From Defluviicoccus sp. (lineage in GTDB: Bacteria; Pseudomonadota; Alphaproteobacteria; MPNO01): a DNA stretch of 17,342 bases. The notes below the pieces were generated by a model, which did not search any database, was not told the origin of the DNA, and saw only the letters and a list, made by a program, of their open reading frames with translations. Made by a program: the position numbers and the translations under genes. The stretch spans positions 1 through 17,342 of the forward strand of contig JAPPHW010000176.1 of the NCBI GenBank assembly GCA_028820945.1. The letters are read 5' to 3'. Positions 1-4,953 of this stretch are shown one piece after another; the stretch's first letter is position 1, and each line of letters starts with the position of its first letter.

Positions 1-101
1 CCGGCCAGACCGCCCCGAGAGGACGATCACGCCCTCCAACTGCCGCATTTAGGGTTACTACAATAAACGGTTCAAGCCCGACCGGGCCGACCCGAAGATC
101 C
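1..101. other. Left-edge non-coding stretch
   Basis: No coding region can be supported here. The stretch lies downstream of the minus-strand cyclodeaminase gene. Read on the minus strand it contains a short GC-rich inverted repeat near 76-88 (GGGC/GCCC arms) followed by a weakly T-containing stretch, which could act as a transcription end but is a poor terminator by sequence. No tRNA or mobile-element end is visible. Confidence 0.3.
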
Positions 102-1109
102 CTACCCCCGCCCCACCGCGTGCGGCAGCGGCAGCCTGAGCCCCGCCCCGATATCGAGCGCCTTCCGGTAGACGTAGTGCGCGACGCCGATGTCCTGGCT
201 GACGAGGCCGACGGTGTGGATGAGGTTGCGCTCGTCCGGGCTTTCCCGGCCTCCAGCCCTCCCCGCTACGAGGTCCGATATCTCGCCGTGCATCGCCTCG
301 CGCGAGAACAGCCCGTCGGCGACGGTCTTGCGGAACTCGGGCGTCACCATGTTGATGTCGAAATCGTCGATCACGATCTTGTCCATCGCGGGCCAGCCGG
401 CGGGGTCGAGCTCGCGGCGGGCCAGCGAGACGAAGGTGGCGCCGGGCTTGAGCCAATCGGCGCGGCTCACGATGTCCTTGGACGTGGTGCCGCCGACCGC
501 GATGTCGGCGCCGCGCACGACTTCCTCGATCGAGGAAGCCGGGGTGACCGGGATTCCGAGCGCCGCCGACCACTTGTCAGCGAAGGCCCCGCGGGTCTCG
601 GGCCGCCGCGAGGTGCAGCGGATCTCGGCGAAATCGTACATTTCCTTCAGGCATTGCAGCGCCGTCGTCCCCATCGTGCCGACGCCGACGAGGCCGAGCA
701 CGCTTGCATCCGGGTTCGCCATCCACTTGCAGGCGAGGCAGGCCGCCGCGGTCGAGCGGATGGCGTAGGTCCAGTGCTCCTCGACGATGGCGAGCGCGGC
801 CGACGTGACGGGATCGGAAAGCACGATGTAGCGGGTGGCGTCGAGGGTGCCGACCGTCGAGCGTTCGGCATCCTCGTAATAGGCGTAGAGCCTCACTCCC
901 GAGACCGGGATCTCGGACAACAGCGCGCCCTTCACGTGCCAGTGGTGGTGGAAGCGGTCGTCGTCGAGCCGGAAGGCGGGCGGGTCGGTCCAGCTCACCG
1001 TGCCGTCGGCATGCATGCGGTAGACGTCCTCGCACACCGCCATCGCCTCGGCCGGGCTCAGCAGGTCGAGGGTCTCGGCATGCGACAGGAAGAGAAGCTC
1101 GTCGGTCAT
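102..1109 (-). CDS. Ornithine cyclodeaminase / mu-crystallin family protein
   Basis: This 335-residue protein belongs to the ornithine cyclodeaminase/mu-crystallin family of NAD(P)-dependent enzymes, which includes ornithine and alanine cyclizing or dehydrogenating enzymes and imine reductases. The Rossmann nucleotide-binding motif GVGTMG is at about residues 142-147. The family lysine is in the VKG segment near residue 60, and an IRSTAA segment (about 117-122) matches the conserved RTAA region. Length is normal for the family. I chose the ATG at 1109 because it overlaps the TGA of the upstream hydantoinase B gene as ATGA (1106-1109), a sign of translational coupling; a longer in-frame extension runs through that gene and is not credible. 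Pairing with a hydantoinase-type enzyme suggests amino-acid or imine turnover downstream of ring opening, but the substrate cannot be inferred. Cytoplasmic; no signal peptide. Confidence 0.9.
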   Translation of the reverse strand: MTDELLFLSHAETLDLLSPAEAMAVCEDVYRMHADGTVSWTDPPAFRLDDDRFHHHWHVKGALLSEIPVSGVRLYAYYEDAERSTVGTLDATRYIVLSDPVTSAALAIVEEHWTYAIRSTAAACLACKWMANPDASVLGLVGVGTMGTTALQCLKEMYDFAEIRCTSRRPETRGAFADKWSAALGIPVTPASSIEEVVRGADIAVGGTTSKDIVSRADWLKPGATFVSLARRELDPAGWPAMDKIVIDDFDINMVTPEFRKTVADGLFSREAMHGEISDLVAGRAGGRESPDERNLIHTVGLVSQDIGVAHYVYRKALDIGAGLRLPLPHAVGRG

Positions 1110-2884
1110 CGCGTCTCTCCCTCCGCGCTCGCCAGCGTCGCCATCGCCGCGCGCACCCGCTCGGTCGCCGCCGCATCGAGCCGCATCGTGCCGGGGTCGA
1201 TCACCACGCCGTAGAGCGCGCGCGCCGCCTGGGCCGAGACATAGCCCTGGCGCACGTCCTCCAGCACCGTCCCCGCCGGGCGCTGGAGCGGCGAGCCGAA
1301 CCCGCCGCCGCCGCCCGAGTTCACGATGAAGGCATCGCCCTCCTCGATCCGCTTCCAGAACAGCTTGGCGTTGGGGAAGTCCGGCCCCGGCTCGCCGTTC
1401 ACCCGGAGCCCGACGCGGTTGCCGCGCCCGGCGCGCCCGCCTTCCAGCCCCCAGGGCTCGCAATTGGCGCGGTCGGCCTGGCTGTTGAAGTTGAGCGGTG
1501 AGCGCGCCTGCACCACGTATTCGATGCCGAGCCCGCCGCGATGGCGCCCCGCCCCGCCGGAATCGGGGATCAGCGCGTGGCGCTCGATGACGATCGGGTA
1601 GTTGACCTCCATCAGCTCCGACGGGCTGTTGTGGGTGTCGCCGTCGTTGAGGCAGACGGTGGCCGGCATGCCGTCCTCGTTGTGCTTGGCGCCCCAGCCG
1701 CCGCCGGTCGGCCCGATGGCGCCGATGAACAGGGTGTTGGCGCGCGGGTCGATGCCGTTCATCCGCCCCATCACCAGATCGGCGTGGTGGCCGGCGGCGA
1801 CGCGCTCAGGGATGGCGGGCGCGAGCGCCTTGAACACCGCATCCACGATGGTCATCGGGAAGGTCATCCAGCTCCGCATCGCCGCCGGGCGCTCGGCGCT
1901 GACGATCCGGCCGGGCGGGATCACCGTCTTCAGCGGGCGGAAGCTGCCGTCGTTGATCGGATAGTCGACAGGCGAGGTGATGCACTTGAAGGCCACCTGG
2001 GAGCAGGCATAGGCGGTGGTGATGCCTGAGTTGTAGAACCCCTTCACCTGACGCGAGACATCGCTCAGGTCGATGGTCATCTGCTCGCCCGCGACGGTGA
2101 CGCGAACGACGATCGGGACCTCCTTGCCGATGTCGATTCCGTCGTCGTCCATGAACGCCTCGGCCTCGTACACCCCGTCCGGGATCGAGCGCGTGCGTTC
2201 GCGCGCCGCCCGCTCCGACTGGTCCATGATGCGGCCGATCGCGCTTTGGACCGCGTCCCTGCCGTAGCGCTCGATCAGGGCGAGGAAGCCGCGCTCGCCC
2301 GTCCGCACCGCGGTGAGCTGGGCGCGGAGGTCGCCGAGCGCGCGCTCCGGCATGCGGACGTTCATCGCGATGATGTCGACCAGGTCCCGGTTGAGCTCGC
2401 CCGCGCGCTGCAATTTCAGGATCGGGACCTGCAGCCCCTCGGCGTAGATGTCGGTGGTAATGCCCTGCAGCGTGCCGCCGATATCGAGCCAGTGCGCCAT
2501 GCAGCAGGAGAACCCGACGAGCCGGCCCTCGTGGTAGACTGGCAGGCTTAGCGTGATGTGGTTGAGGTGGCTGCCGGTGACATAGGCGTCGTTGGTGACC
2601 AGGATGTCGCCGGGCTCGATGCCGCCGGTCCCGAAATGTTCCAGCTTGGCCTTCAGCGTCTCCGCCATGCCGCGGATGAACATCGGCAGGCCGAGCCCGA
2701 TAGAGATCGTCTCGCCCTTCGCGGTGAACAGCCCGACGGTGAAGTCGAGCGCCTCGTAGATGATCATGTTGTAGGCGGTGCGCATGAGGTTGGTCTTCAT
2801 CTCCTCGGTCACCGCCATGACCCCGTTGCGCACCAGCTCGGTGGTCACGGGATCGCTCCGGGGATTTGCGCCGTTCTCCGCCAT
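1106..2884 (-). CDS. Hydantoinase B / oxoprolinase family protein (HyuB-like)
   Basis: This 592-residue protein has the features of the hydantoinase B/oxoprolinase family (N-methylhydantoinase, 5-oxoprolinase and acetone carboxylase relatives). The N-terminal block includes EALDFTVGLF and the GDILVTNDAYVTGSHLNH segment near residues 100-120. The glycine-rich GAIGPTGGGWGAKHNEDGMP stretch and the C-terminal GGGGGFGSPL and DVRQGYVS blocks are also typical. Members normally act with an ATP-binding HyuA partner to open cyclic amides. No HyuA is visible: this is the first gene of its operon, because the genes immediately upstream are divergent (vapBC). ATG 2884 starts the conserved MAENGANPRSDPVTTELVR region; an upstream ATG at 2980 would run through the vapBC operator and is unlikely. 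It overlaps the downstream cyclodeaminase by 4 nt. Confidence 0.9.
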   Translation of the reverse strand: MAENGANPRSDPVTTELVRNGVMAVTEEMKTNLMRTAYNMIIYEALDFTVGLFTAKGETISIGLGLPMFIRGMAETLKAKLEHFGTGGIEPGDILVTNDAYVTGSHLNHITLSLPVYHEGRLVGFSCCMAHWLDIGGTLQGITTDIYAEGLQVPILKLQRAGELNRDLVDIIAMNVRMPERALGDLRAQLTAVRTGERGFLALIERYGRDAVQSAIGRIMDQSERAARERTRSIPDGVYEAEAFMDDDGIDIGKEVPIVVRVTVAGEQMTIDLSDVSRQVKGFYNSGITTAYACSQVAFKCITSPVDYPINDGSFRPLKTVIPPGRIVSAERPAAMRSWMTFPMTIVDAVFKALAPAIPERVAAGHHADLVMGRMNGIDPRANTLFIGAIGPTGGGWGAKHNEDGMPATVCLNDGDTHNSPSELMEVNYPIVIERHALIPDSGGAGRHRGGLGIEYVVQARSPLNFNSQADRANCEPWGLEGGRAGRGNRVGLRVNGEPGPDFPNAKLFWKRIEEGDAFIVNSGGGGGFGSPLQRPAGTVLEDVRQGYVSAQAARALYGVVIDPGTMRLDAAATERVRAAMATLASAEGETR

Positions 2885-2948
2885 GGCGCGAACATAGCCG
2901 GCGCGGCGCCGTCCCTCAATTTCCTGTCCGTTCCCGACCGTGGTCCGG

Positions 2949-2991
2949 TTGCGAGCCCGTGCCACGATGATATATATCATAAAGAGATATC
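2949..2991 (+). promoter_or_regulatory. vapBC promoter/operator with perfect palindrome
   Basis: A 14-bp perfect palindrome ATGATATATATCAT occupies 2967-2980, followed one and a half helical turns later (centre to centre 15 bp) by a smaller GATATC palindrome at 2986-2991. A plausible -35 TTGCGA (2949-2954) and -10 TATATA (2971-2976, 16-bp spacing) place the -10 inside the palindrome. VapB-type AbrB-fold antitoxins usually bind such AT-rich palindromes to repress their own operon, so this is probably the autoregulatory operator. It also lies in the divergent gap that precedes the hydantoinase B gene. Confidence 0.65.
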
Positions 2992-3009
2992 AACACGAGG
3001 GGTCCGGCG

Positions 3010-3261
3010 ATGACCATGACCGCCAAGCTGTTCTGGAACGGGAGATCCCAGGCCGTGCGGCTCCCCAAGGAATTCCGCATGCCCGGCAAGGAGGTCCGGA
3101 TTCGCCGCCAAGGCGCGGCGGTCGTGCTCGAGCCGATTGCCGACGGCTGGGAGTGGCTCGATGAAATCCAGGGCAAATTCTCCGAGGATTTCTTTGCCGA
3201 AGGCCGCAACCAGCCACCGATGCCGCCGCCGCGGCCGGGGCTCGACGAAGCATTCGAATGA
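3010..3261 (+). CDS. vapB: Type II antitoxin, VapB family (AbrB-fold)
   Basis: This 83-residue protein starts with the VapB/AbrB-SpoVT swapped-hairpin DNA-binding domain. The segment AKLFWNGRSQAVRLPKEFR (about residues 5-23) is a hallmark of chromosomal VapB antitoxins. The C-terminal half, ending in a proline-rich stretch (MPPPRPGLDEAFE), is expected to wrap around and block VapC. The ATG at 3010 is preferred over an in-frame ATG at 3016 because an AGGGG ribosome-binding site (2998-3002) sits 7 nt upstream of it. The stop overlaps the vapC start (ATGA at 3258-3261), coupling the two. Autorepression through the upstream palindrome is likely. Confidence 0.92.
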   Translation: MTMTAKLFWNGRSQAVRLPKEFRMPGKEVRIRRQGAAVVLEPIADGWEWLDEIQGKFSEDFFAEGRNQPPMPPPRPGLDEAFE

Positions 3262-3671
3262 TGCGCTACCTGCTGGACGCGAATGCCTGTATCGCGCTCC
3301 TCAACGCCAGCTCCCGCAGCCTCTCCGCGCGGGCGCGGCGCCACAGAGCGGGAGAGATGGGACTCCCCGCCCCGGTGGCGTTCGAGCTCTACTACGGCGC
3401 CTTCAAGAGCCGGGAGGGAAACCGAAACCTCGGCTATCTCGACCGCATGGCGTTCGAAATCGTCCCCTTCGACGCGGCCGACGCGCGGGCGGCCGGCGCG
3501 ATCCGCCGCGATCTCGAGGCCCGCGGGCTGCCGATCGGCCCCTATGACGTGCTGATCGCCGGCCAGGCGCGGGCGCGCGACCTGGTGCTGGTCACCGCCA
3601 ATACCCGCGAATTCGAACGGGTGGACGGGCTGAAGGTCGAGGATTGGTCCACCCCCTTGCCGGAGGGCTGA
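3258..3671 (+). CDS. vapC: Type II toxin, VapC family PIN-domain ribonuclease
   Basis: This 137-residue PIN-domain protein is the predicted toxin of the pair, a Mg2+-dependent endoribonuclease of the VapC family (known members cut tRNA or rRNA). Acidic residues expected in the active site are visible: Asp7 in YLLDANACIA, Glu43 in VAFELYYGAF and Asp97 in IGPYDVLIAG. The C-terminal LVTANTREFERVDGLKVEDW matches the family end almost exactly. Two adjacent ATGs (3258 and 3261) are possible; 3258 gives the ATGA overlap with vapB, while 3261 gives the commoner MRYLLD start. The catalytic residues look intact, so the toxin is probably active. It lies between two metabolic operons, and the target RNA cannot be inferred. 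Confidence 0.92.
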   Translation: MMRYLLDANACIALLNASSRSLSARARRHRAGEMGLPAPVAFELYYGAFKSREGNRNLGYLDRMAFEIVPFDAADARAAGAIRRDLEARGLPIGPYDVLIAGQARARDLVLVTANTREFERVDGLKVEDWSTPLPEG

Positions 3672-3683
3672 ACGGCCGCCCCC

Positions 3684-3711
3684 CCAACCGGCCAACTTGC
3701 CGGTTGGCCGG
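3684..3711 (+). other. Two mutually exclusive hairpins between vapC and the selenoprotein gene
   Basis: The segment can fold in two ways. CCGGCCAAC (3688-3696) pairs over 9 bp with GTTGGCCGG (3703-3711) around a 6-nt loop. Alternatively CCAACCGG (3684-3691) pairs over 8 bp with CCGGTTGG (3700-3707) around an 8-nt loop. The arms overlap, so only one can form. No T-tract follows. It could end vapBC transcription, protect a 3' end, or regulate entry into the downstream operon. Confidence 0.5.
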
Positions 3712-3732
3712 CGGCGGGCGAACGGCGATAAT
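3704..3732 (+). promoter_or_regulatory. Possible promoter of the CMD-molybdenum hydroxylase operon
   Basis: A -35-like TTGGCC (3704-3709) and a -10-like GATAAT (3727-3732) are separated by exactly 17 bp. Transcription would begin about 22 nt before the ATG at 3761. The -35 element overlaps the right arms of the hairpins. This is a pattern match only; read-through from vapBC is the alternative. Confidence 0.4.
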
Positions 3733-3760
3733 CCGGCGCCGTATTCCGAGGGACCGCGCC

Positions 3761-4405
3761 ATGCCCAATATCCGCATGCTCGACATCGAGGAACTCAAGG
3801 CGGGCAAGCTCCGCCCGCTGGTCAACAAGGCGCTGCGCCACCGTGCGCCCGACCCCGCCTTCCACGCGATGCTGGGCCACAGCCCCGATATCGCGCGCTC
3901 GATGTATCTCGCCTGGGGCGCGGTGTTCAACACCGGGCGGATCGACCACAAGCTGAAGGAAATCATCCGCGTCCAGCTGTCGCGGATGGCCGCGTGCCGC
4001 TATTGAGGCAACGTCCGGTCTGCTTCGGCGAAGCAGCAGGGATTGACGGAAGAGACCATCGACGAGGGTATCGAGGCCCATGCGTCGAGCGACCGCTTCA
4101 CCCCGGCGGAGAAGATCGCGCTCCGCTACTCGGAGCTGATGGGGACCGCGCCGGAGAAGGTCGACGCCGCGCTCTACGACGCGCTGGCCGAACACTATTC
4201 GGTCGAGGAGATCGTCGAGCTCGGCGCCTTCGTCGGCTTCAACGTCGGCTACCACACCTTCTTCGGGACGCTCGACTTCTACCCGATGTTCACCCCGGAC
4301 GGACGGCTGGTCGACCAGGCGGAGTCGCGGCGGATCTACGGCGAGACCCCGGTCTCGCTCGACAAGGGCGCGATCGAGCGCGCCACGGCGGAAGCCGCCG
4401 AATGA
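3761..4405 (+). CDS. Putative selenoprotein: carboxymuconolactone decarboxylase / AhpD-like family, CxxU motif (Sec82)
   Basis: Read with TGA 4004-4006 as selenocysteine, this gene encodes 214 residues. CMD/AhpD-like proteins are helical oligomers whose CxxC pair does thiol redox chemistry. Here the motif reads Cys79-Arg-Tyr-Sec82-Gly-Asn-Val-Arg-Ser, so the TGA replaces exactly the second redox cysteine. Homology continues uninterrupted in the same frame (GLTEETIDEG, SSDRFTPAEKIALRY, VEEIVELGAF), and the neighbouring paralogue aligns on both sides. A SECIS-like hairpin follows (4020-4036). The start ATG 3761 has a GAGGGA-type ribosome-binding site about 10 nt upstream and opens the conserved region; a longer in-frame ATG (3644) lies inside vapC. 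The gene overlaps the next by ATGA. Standard gene calling would split it into two fragments (to 4006 and from about 4043). The alternative is a nonsense mutation or sequencing error of TGC/TGT. The substrate is unknown, and no Sec machinery genes lie in the window. Confidence 0.82.
4007..4040 (+). promoter_or_regulatory. SECIS-like element downstream of the in-frame TGA
   Basis: A perfect 7-bp stem CTGCTTC (4020-4026) / GAAGCAG (4030-4036) closes a GGC loop (4027-4029). Two more C-G pairs (4015-4016 with 4039-4040) can extend it across a small internal loop. The loop begins 20 nt after the TGA with G in its first two positions, matching the general bacterial SECIS pattern: short stem, guanine at the loop start, roughly 16-37 nt from UGA. 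Codons in the arms (TCT, GCT) end in T, unusual beside neighbours that nearly all end in G or C, as expected if RNA structure constrains them. Confidence 0.72.
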
Positions 4406-4953
4406 GCACCGCGCGCGCGACTTTGCCGCCGATCCCCCGGTCGGAGATCGACGATCCCGGGCTCCGGGCGCTGATCGCGCGCACGGATGAGACCGGCGTC
4501 GGGGACTCGCGTTTCGTCCGGCTGATGGCGTACGTGCCGGGCTATGCCGAGGCGCTGCACGACGCTCTCGACCGCTCGCTGATGGAAGGCGAGGTCGATC
4601 ACGGGCTCAAGGAAGTCGTCCGCATCCAGCTCGCTCGCCTCGCGGGCGATCCCTACTTTGCCGCCTTCCGGTCGAAGCGCGCGCTGGAAGACGGGCTCAC
4701 CGAGGAACGGATCGAGGCGGGCTGCGGCAATTTCGAGACCGACGACCGCTTCACGCCGGCCGAGAAATGGGCGCTTCGCTACGGCTGGCTGATGTACCGC
4801 GCGCCAGAGAAGGTCGACAAAGCGTTCTACGACGAGGGCAAGACCCATTATTCCGAGGCCCAGATCGTCGAGCTCGGCGCCTTCATTGCCTTCCACTACG
4901 GCATGCAGATCTTCCTCAGCACCCTGGACCTGCCCGCGGAAGAAGGTGCCTGA
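4402..4953 (+). CDS. CMD/AhpD-like family paralogue lacking the redox motif
   Basis: This 183-residue protein is a clear paralogue of the preceding gene product. Matching blocks include DHGLKEVVRIQLARLAG, DGLTEERIEAG, DDRFTPAEKWALRY, APEKVDKAFYDEG and EAQIVELGAF. At the redox motif it reads Asp83-Pro-Tyr-Phe86 where the upstream protein has Cys79-Arg-Tyr-Sec82, so both catalytic positions are lost; only one cysteine (about 108) remains. It probably cannot do CxxC-type chemistry alone and may be a structural or regulatory partner in a hetero-oligomer, since CMD/AhpD-like proteins are commonly trimers or hexamers. It starts at ATG 4402, overlapping the upstream stop by 4 nt, and its own end overlaps the molybdenum hydroxylase gene by 8 nt. 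The partner role is inference; independent binding of a small molecule is possible. Confidence 0.88.
   Translation: MSTARATLPPIPRSEIDDPGLRALIARTDETGVGDSRFVRLMAYVPGYAEALHDALDRSLMEGEVDHGLKEVVRIQLARLAGDPYFAAFRSKRALEDGLTEERIEAGCGNFETDDRFTPAEKWALRYGWLMYRAPEKVDKAFYDEGKTHYSEAQIVELGAFIAFHYGMQIFLSTLDLPAEEGA

Noticed and set aside
102..1463. Longer start for the cyclodeaminase (ATG 1463)
   Set aside because: The extra 118 residues are an out-of-frame reading of the hydantoinase B gene; ATG 1109 makes the coupled ATGA overlap.
3761..4405. Treating the first CMD gene as a pseudogene or two separate short genes
   Set aside because: The frame and family homology are intact on both sides of a single TGA, the TGA falls exactly on a redox cysteine, and a SECIS-like hairpin follows. 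There is no frameshift or other decay. A point nonsense change or sequencing error remains the main alternative and is stated in the finding.
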